DNA from: an uncultured Sulfurimonas sp.
Lineage (GTDB): Bacteria; Campylobacterota; Campylobacteria; Campylobacterales; Sulfurimonadaceae
Assembly: GCF_963662755.1 (NCBI RefSeq)
Contig: NZ_OY759725.1
Span: forward strand, 2,307,781 to 2,371,780
DNA length: 64,000 nt
Direction of reading: 5' to 3'
Position 1 is the first letter of the stretch; each line of letters begins with the position of its first letter. The position numbers were made by a program, and so were the translations under genes. Positions 36,972-47,254 of this stretch are shown here, one piece after another. The notes beneath the pieces were generated by a model, which saw only the letters and a list, made by a program, of their open reading frames with translations, was not told the DNA's origin and did no database searches.

Positions 36972-38399
36972 ATGGGACTAACTAATAAGCAACTACCAAG
37001 ATTAGGTTTTTTATACCTTGATTATGTTTTGAGATTTTTTGATCATTCGAACTTTAAGGGATGGCCAAACAAGATAGAAACTGTTACTTACCACTGGAAA
37101 AATGATAAAGATAGATTTATCAAAGAGGTTAAGAGAAAAAAAATTGATGTTCTTATAGGTAATATCCCAGCTACTGCTTATGAAACTTTCAGAGAAATCG
37201 CACGTGAGTTGCCTCATGTTCGATTTATCCCTTCTATGGATACTCAGTTTTCCAACAAATCAAAAGAAAATGTTACAAGATTTGCATGGAAATATGACTT
37301 GCCAATTCCTAAGACATACATTTATTATAAGCATGATAATGCAGATAAGTTTCTTAAAAAATGTGAATATCCAAAAATCATTAAAAAGTCTTACGGTCCA
37401 TCAAACTATGGTGGATATTTTGTTCATAAAGTAGATAGCTACAAAGAAGCAAAAGAGCTTTTTGATGAGAAAAAATACCATCCTCAATACTTCCAAGACT
37501 TTGTTCCTATGGAAGCTGATATCCGCGTGATGTTAATAGGTCATAAGCCTGTTTGTGCTTTTTGGAGACGCGCTCCTGAGGGTGAATGGCTTACTAACAC
37601 TTCTCAAGGTGGAAGTATGGACTATAACGATGTTCCTAAAAATGTTCTTGATTTAGCTGTTCAAGTATCAAAAGCTGCTAAGGCTGAGTATTGGGCTTGT
37701 GATGTAGCTTATGGTAGAGATGGTAAAGTTCGCATCTTGGAGTGTGCTACTGCATTTGCTGCTTTTCCGTACATTAGAGATTGGATAGGTCAATATTTGA
37801 TGTGGAGTTTAAGTGAGGGTAGATTTAGAAAACCTCATGCTCCAATGTTTAACTGGGAAGAGTTAGGTAAACTAGATAGCTCAATCCTTAGAACTATGAG
37901 ACACATAACTTTTGGAGAGTATAACTCTAGTTATGATGGTGCATATTTTGGTAAAAAGAGAAAACTTTTTGGAGAAAATGAAGTTTATATTCATGTATTA
38001 GATAGAGAATATAAAATGCATGATGTAAAAAGAAGATGGAGCGAAGAGTGGCCAAGTGAGATTTATAATTATCAAGATAATCTTGCGTTAAAATCATCTA
38101 AAAAATCTGCAAAAAAAGAGATTGCAAATGATAAAAATGTCCCTCATCCTACTAAAGATGAATCAACTGAATCAGATGCTCAAGAAGCAAAAATTACCAA
38201 AGAAGAGTTGAACGATTTTTTAACTTCCATAGATGGTATTGGAGAGAAAAAAGTTGAAAAAATCATACAACATTTTGGTGATGTAGATGAAGTTGTTGGT
38301 ATTCTTTATCAAAACAGTTCTATACTTACTGAAGTAAAAGGTATTACTAAAAAACTTGCATCTAAGATAGAAAAAGCTTGGAATAAACTTTTAAAGTAA
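36972..38399 (+). CDS. ATP-grasp (RimK-like) protein with C-terminal helix-hairpin-helix domain
   Basis: The 475-residue protein has an ATP-grasp fold across about residues 90-290: YPKIIKKSYGPSNYGGYFV, YFQDFVPMEADIRVMLIGHK, VCAFWRRAP and CDVAYGRDGKVRILECA look like RimK-type ATP and metal-binding strands. A charged linker near 375-410 leads to two helix-hairpin-helix motifs (SIDGIGEKKVEKIIQHFG and LTEVKGITKKLASKIEKAW). The fusion of a ligase-like domain with a nucleic-acid-binding one is unusual. It sits next to efp and upstream of dnaE. Its reaction is unknown. Confidence 0.75.
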   Translation: MGLTNKQLPRLGFLYLDYVLRFFDHSNFKGWPNKIETVTYHWKNDKDRFIKEVKRKKIDVLIGNIPATAYETFREIARELPHVRFIPSMDTQFSNKSKENVTRFAWKYDLPIPKTYIYYKHDNADKFLKKCEYPKIIKKSYGPSNYGGYFVHKVDSYKEAKELFDEKKYHPQYFQDFVPMEADIRVMLIGHKPVCAFWRRAPEGEWLTNTSQGGSMDYNDVPKNVLDLAVQVSKAAKAEYWACDVAYGRDGKVRILECATAFAAFPYIRDWIGQYLMWSLSEGRFRKPHAPMFNWEELGKLDSSILRTMRHITFGEYNSSYDGAYFGKKRKLFGENEVYIHVLDREYKMHDVKRRWSEEWPSEIYNYQDNLALKSSKKSAKKEIANDKNVPHPTKDESTESDAQEAKITKEELNDFLTSIDGIGEKKVEKIIQHFGDVDEVVGILYQNSSILTEVKGITKKLASKIEKAWNKLLK

Positions 38400-38520
38400 T
38401 TCTTATTCTTCTCGTTCTATCTCTTTTGAGATGGAATGGCTATTAAACCTTCATTACTCAATATTAAGACAAAGCTACTATAATCACTTTAATAATTTAA
38501 TACTTTTAAAGGTGATTATT

Positions 38521-41500
38521 TTGAGTGCACAACCTTTTACACACTTACATCTTCATACCGAATACTCACTACTAGATGGTGCAAATAAGCTTACAAATTT
38601 AGTCTCACGTGTTAAAGAACTTGGAATGACTTCTGTTGCAATGACTGACCATGGAAATATGTTTGGAGCTATTGATTTTTACCATCAAATGAAAGCAGCA
38701 GATATTAAACCGATCATTGGAATGGAAGGTTACATTCATAATGGTGAAACACTTGATGACAAATCCACAAAACAGCGTTTTCATATATGTCTTTTTGCTA
38801 AAAATAAAATAGGTTATCAAAACCTTATGTATCTCTCATCAAAAGCTTTTATAGATGGAATGTACTACTTTCCTCGCATAAATAAAAAAGAGTTAGCATC
38901 TCATAGTGAGGGGATTATTTGTACGAGTGCATGTCTTCAAGGTGAAGTGAATTGGCATCTAAATCTTGCAAATGATAGAAATGTTAAAAATGGTGCTTTA
39001 GGTTATGAGGGTGCTAAGGCTGTAGCATTGGAGTATAAAGAGATATTTGGAGATGACTTTTATCTTGAACTTATGCGTCATGGTATTGGTGATCAACTAT
39101 ATATAGATAACGATATATTAAAAATTGCCAAAGAAACAGATATAAAAATAATAGCTACAAATGACACTCACTATACTTACCCTGGCGATGCACAGTATCA
39201 TGAGGCATTTATGTGTATAGGGATGAATAAACTCTATGATGATCCAAATAGGATGCGTCACTCAGTGCATGAATTTTATCTTAAAAGTCCACAGCAAATG
39301 GCAAGACTTTTTGCTGATATTCCAGAAGCTCTCGTACATACTCAAGAAATAGTTGATAAAATAGAAGATTTTGTACCAATCGTAAAAACTCCAACTCCTC
39401 CAAATTTTAAATTTACACCAGAGTATGCTAAAAATGATGGCTTAAATCTCAGTAGTGAAGATAAAGATATCTCAGATGCTGAGTACTTTACATTTTGTTG
39501 TGAACGTGGTTTGCAAAATAGATTAAAGATTGTTCCAGAGGAAAAACACGAAGAGTATAAAAAAAGATTAGAGTTTGAAATGGACATCATAAACTCTATG
39601 AAGTTTCCAGGATATATGCTTATAGTTTGGGATTTTGTAAAAGTTGCAAAAGAGATGGGCATCGCTGTTGGACCTGGTCGTGGTTCTGCTGCTGGAAGTT
39701 TAGTTGCGTACTCTTTAGATATTACAGATATAGATCCGATGAAGTATGACTTACTTTTTGAGAGATTTTTAAATCCTGAACGTGTATCAATGCCAGATAT
39801 TGACATGGACTTTATGCAGGCTCGTCGTGGAGAGGTTATAGACTATGTTGTTGAAAAATATGGTCGAAATCAAGTAGCTCAGATTATTACCTTTGGTTCG
39901 CTCCTTGCAAAAGGGGTTATCCGTGATGTTGCACGTGTTCTTGATATGCCTCTTTCTCAAGCCGATAAAATGGCAAAACTTATCCCTGATGAGTTGGGAA
40001 TTACCCTAAATGGTAAAGAAAAAAAAGGCGAGTTTATTGATGGAGCTTTTCAAAAAGAACCTAAAATACAAGAACTTATAGACTCAGATGCAAATGCTGC
40101 TCGTGTTTGGGAGTTTGCTAAAAAACTTGAAGGTCTAAAACGAAACTCTGGCATCCACGCCGCTGGAGTTGTTATCTCAAATGAAGAACTATGGTATAAA
40201 ACACCAATTTATAAGCCATCTGGAGAGGACACATTTGTAACTCAATACTCTCTTAATTATCTTGAAGATGTTGACCTTATTAAGTTTGACTTTCTTGGTT
40301 TAAAAACTCTTGATGTAATTGACAATGCTATAAAACTTGTAAAGAGAAGATTTGATAGAGATATAGACTGGCATAAGATAGATGAGAATGACCCAAAAGT
40401 TTATGAGGTTATTCGTACAGGTGAGACAGTTGGAATGTTTCAAATAGAATCTTCAGGGATGCAAGACCTAAATAAGAGACTAAAACCAGATAATTTTGAA
40501 GACTTGATTGCGGTCTTGGCACTTTATCGACCTGGACCTATGGAGTCAGGGATGCTAGATAGTTTCATCGAACGTAAGCATGGTCGCGAGGCTATTGAAT
40601 ATACTTTTGACAATATGAAACCAATCCTTGAAAATACTTATGGAGTCATTGTTTATCAAGAGCAAGTTATGCAGATTGTTCAAAATGTTGGTGGTTTTTC
40701 TCTTGGATACTCAGATATTATCCGTCGTGCTATGGGTAAGAAAAAAGATATGAATGTTTATAATGCAGAGTTTAGTGAAGGTGCACAAAAACAAGGCTTT
40801 GATTATCAACAAGCATCTAAACTTTTTGATTTGATTGAAAAGTTTGCGGGATATGGTTTTAACAAATCTCACTCAGCAGCTTATGCAATGGTTACATTTC
40901 AAACAGCATGGCTAAAGACTTATTATCCAAATGAATTTATGGCAGCACTTTTAACATCTGATAAGGACAATACTGAAAAAGTTGTTCGCTACATCGATGA
41001 AGTAAAAAGAATGGGCATCGAACTCTCTCCACCAGATGTAAATCACTCATACTTAGAGTTTTCTGCAATAACAAAAGATGAAAAAGATATCATACTTTTT
41101 GGATTAGGAGCTATAAAAGGAGTTGGTAAATCTGCTGTTATCTCCGTTATAGAAACTAGAGAGCAAGAGGGTGAATTTACTTCTATAGAGAACTTTGTAA
41201 ACCGTATAGATCCATCAAAAGTAAATAAGCGTTTTATAGAATCAAGTATAAAATCAGGTGGCTTTGATAGTTTTGGTTACTCAAGAAAAGCTCTTTTAGA
41301 TCAGATAGAACAGATAGTAGAGACTGCAAAAAAAGCTAGTGATGCAAAGAAAAAAGCAGTAGGAAGTTTGTTTGGAGATGATGCAGAGATAACAGCTGTT
41401 AAGCTTGAGCTTACAAATTGTCCAGAGTATGAACTAAAAGAGATTTTAGAGTTTGAAAAAGAGACCTTAGGTTTTTATGTCTCAGGGCATCCGCTTGATG

Positions 41501-42072
41501 AATACAGAAGTGTTATGGATGAGTTAAACTACTCACTCTCTTCAGAACTTGAGAGCATTAAAGATGGTTCATTTGCTATTTTTATAGGTAAAGTTGAAGA
41601 TATTGTCAAAAAAACTTCTAAAAAAGGAAATCAATTTGGCATAGTTAGTCTTATGGATTTTCATGGAAATATAGAAATTATGCTTTTTGCTGATAAGCTT
41701 GAACAGCTAAATGAGATGGACTTAAATGAGCCAATAGCCTTTAAAGCTAAAATCACGCATACAGATATGTTCACAAGAATCGGCGTTACAAAAATTATGA
41801 CACTAAAAGAATCTAAAAAAGAGTGTAAAAAAGTTAAAAAAGAGGTGCGTGAAGTAGTGCAAGAGCCACTAAACTTGGCTGTTAAATTAGATAGCGATAT
41901 AAATGTTTTAGAAGATTTATATAGACTTATAAGACAAAACCCTGGTAATCGTGAACTAAAGATAACTATCACTTCAAAACTTCACAATGTAGTTATAGAC
42001 TCCGATATAAGAGTCGATAGTAAAATAATAACAGTACTAGACGGTAATACAGCCGTTGATATTATAGGATAG
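38521..42072 (+). CDS. dnaE: DNA polymerase III alpha subunit
   Basis: DnaE is the replicative polymerase. I start at the TTG at 38521 after an AAAGGTG site, giving 1183 residues opening MSAQPFTHLHLHTEYSLLDG, which matches the usual PHP-domain start. The longer frame from 38431 adds residues with no family similarity. Landmarks in order are the PHP domain (1-280), GPGRGSAAGS and the catalytic PDIDMDF near residue 425, EQVMQIVQNVGGFS, and a late OB-fold (FIGKVEDIVKKTSKKGNQF). Length is typical. Confidence 0.96.
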   Translation: MSAQPFTHLHLHTEYSLLDGANKLTNLVSRVKELGMTSVAMTDHGNMFGAIDFYHQMKAADIKPIIGMEGYIHNGETLDDKSTKQRFHICLFAKNKIGYQNLMYLSSKAFIDGMYYFPRINKKELASHSEGIICTSACLQGEVNWHLNLANDRNVKNGALGYEGAKAVALEYKEIFGDDFYLELMRHGIGDQLYIDNDILKIAKETDIKIIATNDTHYTYPGDAQYHEAFMCIGMNKLYDDPNRMRHSVHEFYLKSPQQMARLFADIPEALVHTQEIVDKIEDFVPIVKTPTPPNFKFTPEYAKNDGLNLSSEDKDISDAEYFTFCCERGLQNRLKIVPEEKHEEYKKRLEFEMDIINSMKFPGYMLIVWDFVKVAKEMGIAVGPGRGSAAGSLVAYSLDITDIDPMKYDLLFERFLNPERVSMPDIDMDFMQARRGEVIDYVVEKYGRNQVAQIITFGSLLAKGVIRDVARVLDMPLSQADKMAKLIPDELGITLNGKEKKGEFIDGAFQKEPKIQELIDSDANAARVWEFAKKLEGLKRNSGIHAAGVVISNEELWYKTPIYKPSGEDTFVTQYSLNYLEDVDLIKFDFLGLKTLDVIDNAIKLVKRRFDRDIDWHKIDENDPKVYEVIRTGETVGMFQIESSGMQDLNKRLKPDNFEDLIAVLALYRPGPMESGMLDSFIERKHGREAIEYTFDNMKPILENTYGVIVYQEQVMQIVQNVGGFSLGYSDIIRRAMGKKKDMNVYNAEFSEGAQKQGFDYQQASKLFDLIEKFAGYGFNKSHSAAYAMVTFQTAWLKTYYPNEFMAALLTSDKDNTEKVVRYIDEVKRMGIELSPPDVNHSYLEFSAITKDEKDIILFGLGAIKGVGKSAVISVIETREQEGEFTSIENFVNRIDPSKVNKRFIESSIKSGGFDSFGYSRKALLDQIEQIVETAKKASDAKKKAVGSLFGDDAEITAVKLELTNCPEYELKEILEFEKETLGFYVSGHPLDEYRSVMDELNYSLSSELESIKDGSFAIFIGKVEDIVKKTSKKGNQFGIVSLMDFHGNIEIMLFADKLEQLNEMDLNEPIAFKAKITHTDMFTRIGVTKIMTLKESKKECKKVKKEVREVVQEPLNLAVKLDSDINVLEDLYRLIRQNPGNRELKITITSKLHNVVIDSDIRVDSKIITVLDGNTAVDIIG

Positions 42073-42081
42073 GAAATATAA

Positions 42082-43341
42082 ATGAATAAAAATGATTTTA
42101 ATGAAGGTTTAATGGGGTTCTTAGATGCATCTCCTACACCTTTTCATGCAACAAAAAATATGGCTGATATGTTTGAAAACGCTGGGTTTATAAAACTTTA
42201 TGAAGAAAGTAAGTGGGAACTTAAAAAAGGTTCAAAATATTATTTAACTCGCAATGATTCTTCTGTTATAGCTTTTACTTATCCTGTAGATGCTAAAAAC
42301 TATACTATGGTTGGGACTCATACTGATTCACCAAATCTAAAGTTAAAACCAAATCCTGTGATAAAAGAGCATGGAGTTGTGAAGTTTGGAGTTGAGTCTT
42401 ATGGCGGTTTACTTTTAAATCCATGGTTTGATAGAGATCTATCTATAGCTGGAAGAATTTTTTATCTTAATAGTAAAGATGAAATTAAAGAGGCTCTTAT
42501 AGATGCTAAAAAACCTCTTGCTATCATCCCATCTTTAGCTATTCATCTTGATGAAAATGCAAACAAAGAGAGAACTATAAATAAACAAACTGATATTTGC
42601 CCTATTTTAACTACTTTAGAAGATTTTGATTTTAGAGAGTTTTTAATGTGGCAACTATCTAAAGTAAATGTTTTAGATGTAAAAGAGTTATATGCATCTG
42701 AGCTTAGTTTTTATGACACGCAAAAAGCTTCTTTTGTTGGTTTAAATGATGATTTTATAGCTAGTGCAAGAGTTGATAATTTACTAAATTGTTATGTTGG
42801 GATGCTTAGCATCTGTAGTGTAGATGCAGACCAGCCAATGCTTTTTATAGGCAGTGATCATGAAGAGGTGGGAAGTGCATCTACTTCTGGTGCAGGTGGA
42901 CCATTTTTACAAAATACACTCTCAAGAATGTTTAGTGATTTTGAGGAGTATATGCAGATGATACGAACATCAATTATGATTTCTGCGGATAATGCACACG
43001 CTGTTCATCCAAACTATCCATCTAAACATGACTCAAAACACGCTCCACGTCTAAATAAAGGAAGTGTTATAAAAGTAAATGCAAATCAAAGATATGCATC
43101 TAATGCTAAAACTATTTCTAAGTTTATGAAAGTAGCATCTGAGCAAAATGAGCCGATACAACACTTTGTTACAAGAAGTGATATGGGATGTGGAACTACT
43201 ATAGGACCTATTACATCTACAAGACTTGGTATAGACACTGTAGATGTTGGACTTCCGACACTTGCTATGCACTCTATAAGGGAGCTTGCAGGAAGTGATG
43301 ATGCTTACTCTTTGTATAAAATAATTCTTGGATATAAATAA
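42082..43341 (+). CDS. M18-family aminopeptidase
   Basis: The 419-residue zinc aminopeptidase has the metal-binding motifs GTHTDSPNLKLKP near residue 76, SDHEEVGSAS near residue 255 and HPNYPSKHDSKHAP near residue 312, plus a late SDMGCGTTIGP. M18 enzymes remove N-terminal acidic or neutral residues in the cytoplasm. It follows dnaE by nine bases and precedes the kinase gene by three, so the three genes may be one transcript. Confidence 0.92.
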   Translation: MNKNDFNEGLMGFLDASPTPFHATKNMADMFENAGFIKLYEESKWELKKGSKYYLTRNDSSVIAFTYPVDAKNYTMVGTHTDSPNLKLKPNPVIKEHGVVKFGVESYGGLLLNPWFDRDLSIAGRIFYLNSKDEIKEALIDAKKPLAIIPSLAIHLDENANKERTINKQTDICPILTTLEDFDFREFLMWQLSKVNVLDVKELYASELSFYDTQKASFVGLNDDFIASARVDNLLNCYVGMLSICSVDADQPMLFIGSDHEEVGSASTSGAGGPFLQNTLSRMFSDFEEYMQMIRTSIMISADNAHAVHPNYPSKHDSKHAPRLNKGSVIKVNANQRYASNAKTISKFMKVASEQNEPIQHFVTRSDMGCGTTIGPITSTRLGIDTVDVGLPTLAMHSIRELAGSDDAYSLYKIILGYK

Positions 43342-43344
43342 AAA

Positions 43345-44337
43345 ATGCAAACTCAAGATATAGTAACTCCTGAGGAACTTGACCTTTTAATTAAGCAGAC
43401 ATATAAAGTTGAAAATGAGTTCAATGAGCTAAAGGCTTCTTATACTCATTTACAAAATACTGTTGAAAAAGTGGTTGAGTTTTTGCCAAATGCTATTTGG
43501 ATAGTAAATAGTGACAATAGTATTTTTTTGCAAAACTCAAAAGCTAGAGATCTTTGGGAACTTTTAAAACTTCTTGAGTTTAAAAATGATGATCATGAAA
43601 TTTTGTTTAATTCTCGCTCTTATCTTATAAAAAGTTCAAACTATAAAGATAAGATAATGCTTAGTGCTACAGATATAACTGAGCAAAAAAGAAAAGAAAA
43701 TCTTGCAACAATGGGACAGATGGCAGCGCATCTATCTCATGAGATAAGAAATCCAATAGGTTCTATATCTCTACTTAGTTCAACTCTAAAAAAACGTGTT
43801 TTACCTGAAAATATTCCAATAGTGCAGGAGATACAAAAGTCTGTATATCGCATCGACAGAATTATAAAAGCTACTTTGATGTTTTCTAAAGGTGTTGAAA
43901 TTTCAAAGAGTAAATTTATGTGGAATGATTTAAAAAATTCCATAGATATGTCCATAGGTTATTATGGTTATTCTAAAGATATTGATTTTAAATTTCCACA
44001 AGAAAATTTTGAGTTAAATGCAGATAAAAATCTTTTAGAGATGCTTTTTTCAAACTTTATTGCAAATGCCATAGATGCTATAGAAAGTGACGATAATGAT
44101 GATGGAATCATAGAAGTTGTTTATGAAAAAGATAAAATATATCATAATTTTTACATCTACGATACTGGTATAGATATAGAAAATAAAGAAGAGCTTTTTG
44201 AAGCATTTAAGAGTACAAAAGTAAAAGGTAATGGTCTTGGATTGGTTCTATGTAGTCAAATAGCAGAGGCTCATGGAGGAGAAGTAAAGTTAGTAGATAG
44301 TGATAAAAAATGCTTTAAGGTTAAGATTAAGATTTAG
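43345..44337 (+). CDS. Soluble sensor histidine kinase
   Basis: The 330-residue protein has no membrane segment. It has a PAS-like N-terminal region (about 30-110, VVEFLPNAIWIVNSDNSIFL), an H-box AAHLSHEIRNPIGSISLLSS near residue 130, and an HATPase with N-box NFIANAIDAIES near residue 233, DTGIDIEN and GNGLGLVLCSQIAEAHGG. Cytoplasmic input and NtrB-like order suggest an energy or redox sensor. It overlaps the end of the converging marR gene by four bases. Confidence 0.9.
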   Translation: MQTQDIVTPEELDLLIKQTYKVENEFNELKASYTHLQNTVEKVVEFLPNAIWIVNSDNSIFLQNSKARDLWELLKLLEFKNDDHEILFNSRSYLIKSSNYKDKIMLSATDITEQKRKENLATMGQMAAHLSHEIRNPIGSISLLSSTLKKRVLPENIPIVQEIQKSVYRIDRIIKATLMFSKGVEISKSKFMWNDLKNSIDMSIGYYGYSKDIDFKFPQENFELNADKNLLEMLFSNFIANAIDAIESDDNDDGIIEVVYEKDKIYHNFYIYDTGIDIENKEELFEAFKSTKVKGNGLGLVLCSQIAEAHGGEVKLVDSDKKCFKVKIKI

Positions 44338-44828
44338 TAACTAGGATTTAAAAGTATTTTTTTAAGTAAGATGGAAAGAGTTTGCATCTCTTTGTCACTT
44401 AAGACTTCAAAATATTTACTACACATTTTAGAGACTTCTTTTAAAGATTTTATGACTAACTCTTCACCTTCTTGTGTTAAACAAACAAGCATACATCTTT
44501 TATCTGCAGGATTTTCTTTTCTAAGTATTAAAGCTCTCTCTTGAAGTCTCTTTAAAACCTTTGTCATCCCTCCAGATGAAAATACAGTCATATCGTAAAG
44601 TTGGGTTGGAGATAGAACATTATCGTGTGTATATAATAAGGCTAATACATCTATTTCTGAGTTTAAAAGATCATAATGTTCTTTTAAAAAACTCTCCAAG
44701 TTAGAGAAAATTGTCTTATGAATAAGTGCTATAGGAAAGGTCAATGAAAAAATCTCAGGTAACTCTTTTAGAGCGATTTTTTCATAAAAGTTATTTATTA
44801 AATCATAATCTGCAATATTTTTTTTCAT
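44334..44828 (-). CDS. MarR-family transcriptional regulator
   Basis: The 164-residue repressor has a winged helix-turn-helix (LSPTQLYDMTVFSSGGMTKVLKRLQER, about 75-100) and the family wing RKENPADKRCMLVCLTQEG. It diverges from a TolC-MFP-RND efflux operon. A perfect palindrome with both -10 boxes sits between them, so it probably represses itself and the pump and is relieved by a pump substrate. Confidence 0.9.
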   Translation of the reverse strand: MKKNIADYDLINNFYEKIALKELPEIFSLTFPIALIHKTIFSNLESFLKEHYDLLNSEIDVLALLYTHDNVLSPTQLYDMTVFSSGGMTKVLKRLQERALILRKENPADKRCMLVCLTQEGEELVIKSLKEVSKMCSKYFEVLSDKEMQTLSILLKKILLNPSY

Positions 44829-44844
44829 GGCGACATTGTATCAA

Positions 44845-44872
44845 AATTATATCTTTCTAGCAAGATATAATT
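44845..44872. promoter_or_regulatory. Perfect palindromic operator over divergent promoters
   Basis: AATTATATCTT and its exact reverse complement AAGATATAATT are separated by six bases (TCTAGC). The right arm contains TATAAT for the efflux operon (44866-44871), and the left arm contains TATAAT for the regulator on the minus strand (44846-44851). A MarR dimer bound here would block both promoters. Confidence 0.8.
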
Positions 44873-44919
44873 AAGAGTTATTTTGGTAACATTTGCAAAA
44901 TTATTCATAAGGAGAGCAG

Positions 44920-46152
44920 TTGAAATTCTTTATACCTTTGCTATGTTTACCCCTTTTTCTCTACTCTTATACTCTCGAAGAACTTCTAGAATTATCTCAT
45001 AAAAATAAAGTTGTAGAATCTGCAACACATACTTTGACATCTAAAGAAAAGTTGTATGAGAGTTCAAAAAGTTCATATTTACCTAGTGTAGATATTGGCG
45101 CTAACTATAAAAATGCATCTAAAGAGAGTGGATCTACGGCACAAAATACTCTAAAGTATGAAGCATCTTTACAATACACAATCTATGATGGTGGTAAAAA
45201 AGGTAACTTATACAATCAACTAGAATCATCCATAGATGCAAGTAGAAGCAATATAGAAGCTACTAAAAATTCTATTTCACTTGCTGTTTCAAGACTTTAT
45301 TATGAATATTTTGGAATAGAAGCTGATAAAGAAGCAATAGCACAAGAAATAGAGCAGTTAAAAGAAGAACTCAAACGAGTGGAACTTTTTTATGAATCTG
45401 GTTCTGTTACAAAAGATGAAGTTATAAAAATAGATGCAAGTTTGAAAAATGCTCAAGTTTTAATGCAAGAAGCAGAACTAAAAAGACAAAGAGTTTTACA
45501 TACTCTTGAGTATTATGTATCTAAAAGAGTTGAGAATATTGATGGTGATGCAACAATAAAACTACCTATAGAACAAGCAGAGATAATAAGAGCAGATATA
45601 CAAGCTCTTGAGTACGAAGCAAATGCAGTTTTACATGAAGCAAATATTGAAAAAAGTCAAAATATGCCTATAGTATATTTTGATGATACACTAAGTCATA
45701 GCGATTACTATTTTGACAATGAAGCTTTAAGAAGTTCTTTTTTAATAGAAGACCAAAATATAGCTACACTAAATGTATCATGGAGTATTTTTGATTTTGG
45801 AGCTAAAACAAAAGCTTATGAATCTAAACTACAAGAGTATTACAGTAAAAAATCACTAATAGAGTATGAAAAAAGTAAGGCAGATATTGAGTATAGACTT
45901 GCAAAAATATCATACTCAATTGCACAAGAAAAAGTCAAATCAACTAAAGCAGCATCTGAAGCTACATCTGTTGCGTATGAGTTGATAAAGTTTAAATACC
46001 AAAACAAAACAATTGATAATGTATCTTATCTTTTAGCTCTTAGTGAAAAGTTTATGGCACAAAGAGATAGCAAAAGAGCTTTATATGAGCTTGAGATTAG
46101 AAAAGCAGAGTTAATTTATTTTAGTGGAAAAGATATTAAGGAGTTTTTATAA
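44920..46152 (+). CDS. TolC-family outer-membrane channel protein
   Basis: The 410-residue protein starts at a TTG after an AAGGAGAG site and has a signal peptide (1-16). The long alternating coiled-coil segments and repeated pattern of TolC-type factors are visible (SSYLPSVDIGANYKNAS near residue 51; PIVYFDDTLSHSDYY near residue 250). It forms the trimeric outer-membrane duct for the adaptor and pump encoded next, with no gap. Confidence 0.9.
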   Translation: MKFFIPLLCLPLFLYSYTLEELLELSHKNKVVESATHTLTSKEKLYESSKSSYLPSVDIGANYKNASKESGSTAQNTLKYEASLQYTIYDGGKKGNLYNQLESSIDASRSNIEATKNSISLAVSRLYYEYFGIEADKEAIAQEIEQLKEELKRVELFYESGSVTKDEVIKIDASLKNAQVLMQEAELKRQRVLHTLEYYVSKRVENIDGDATIKLPIEQAEIIRADIQALEYEANAVLHEANIEKSQNMPIVYFDDTLSHSDYYFDNEALRSSFLIEDQNIATLNVSWSIFDFGAKTKAYESKLQEYYSKKSLIEYEKSKADIEYRLAKISYSIAQEKVKSTKAASEATSVAYELIKFKYQNKTIDNVSYLLALSEKFMAQRDSKRALYELEIRKAELIYFSGKDIKEFL

Positions 46153-47253
46153 ATGAAAAATTTAACAATTTTAGCAGTGGTTTTATCTCTATTTTTAGTT
46201 GGTTGTAATGATGGAGAAAAAAGTGCGCCAGTTGCTTCTAAAACAGCTGCAAAACCACCTTTACCTGTAAAAGTCTATAAGGCAAAATTTGAAAAAGCTC
46301 CTTTGCAAAAGAGTTACTCAACACTACTTAAACCTTTTAATGAGGTTGATATAGTAGCGAGGGTAAGTGGATTATTGATGAGTGAAAATTTTAAAGAGGG
46401 TGCATATGTAAAAAAAGGCGATACTCTTTTTGAAATTCAAAAAGATGAGTATGAAGCATCTCTAAATGAAGCAAAAGCTTCTCTTTTAAAAGCAGAAGCA
46501 AATTATAATAAAGCTCTTAAAGATTGGGAACGAAATGAGTATCTTTTTAAAAATAATGCAATTTCTGAAGTAATGCGTGATGATCTTTTTTATACTTACG
46601 AAGATGCAAAAGCGGAAGTAACAAAAGCAAAAGCAGTACTTCATAATGCTCAGATAAAGTTTGACTACACAAGTATAAAAGCACCTATTAGCGGTACAAT
46701 AGGAATGAGTAGTAGTGATGTAGGCTCTTATATAAATGTAACAGAAGATAGTGCAAAGTTGGTTACAATTACTGCACAAGACCCAATATATGCTGAGTTT
46801 TCTCTACCAAGTAGTGATGTATCAAAATATCTCTCTCAAATTACAAACACTTCAAAAGTTACTTTAAGCGTTAATGGAAAAAAATATGCAGGTGAAATAG
46901 ACTTTATCTCACCTAAGATAGATGCTCCAACAGATACTTTAAAGTTTAGAGCCAAATTTGAAAATAAAAATAATAAGCTAATAGTTGGCTCTTATGCCGA
47001 GATACAAATAGATGGATTGAGCTATGAAAGTGTTGCAAAAGTTCCTCAAGAGGCACTTATAAAAACACAAGATGCAACGGTTGTTTTTGTTGAAAAAGAT
47101 GGAGCTGTTTCTATGAGACCTATCAATGCTCTAGAAGTAAAAGATGGTATTGCTTATGTTGAAGATGGCATCCAAGATGGTGAAAATATTGTTATAAGTA
47201 ATATTGCAAAATTAAGACCAAACTCAAAAGTTAGCATTATGAAAGGTAATTAA
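46153..47253 (+). CDS. RND efflux periplasmic adaptor (MFP) lipoprotein
   Basis: The 366-residue adaptor has a lipobox LFLVGCND, a lipoyl-like hairpin (VDIVARVSGLLMSENFKEGAYVKKGDTLFEI, about 57-87), coiled coil (about 95-150) and beta-barrel domains (IKAPISGTIGMSS, VPQEALIKTQDATVVFVEK). It links the RND pump to the TolC channel. It starts one base after the tolC-like stop and is followed two bases later by the pump gene. Confidence 0.93.
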   Translation: MKNLTILAVVLSLFLVGCNDGEKSAPVASKTAAKPPLPVKVYKAKFEKAPLQKSYSTLLKPFNEVDIVARVSGLLMSENFKEGAYVKKGDTLFEIQKDEYEASLNEAKASLLKAEANYNKALKDWERNEYLFKNNAISEVMRDDLFYTYEDAKAEVTKAKAVLHNAQIKFDYTSIKAPISGTIGMSSSDVGSYINVTEDSAKLVTITAQDPIYAEFSLPSSDVSKYLSQITNTSKVTLSVNGKKYAGEIDFISPKIDAPTDTLKFRAKFENKNNKLIVGSYAEIQIDGLSYESVAKVPQEALIKTQDATVVFVEKDGAVSMRPINALEVKDGIAYVEDGIQDGENIVISNIAKLRPNSKVSIMKGN

Positions 47254-47254
47254 A

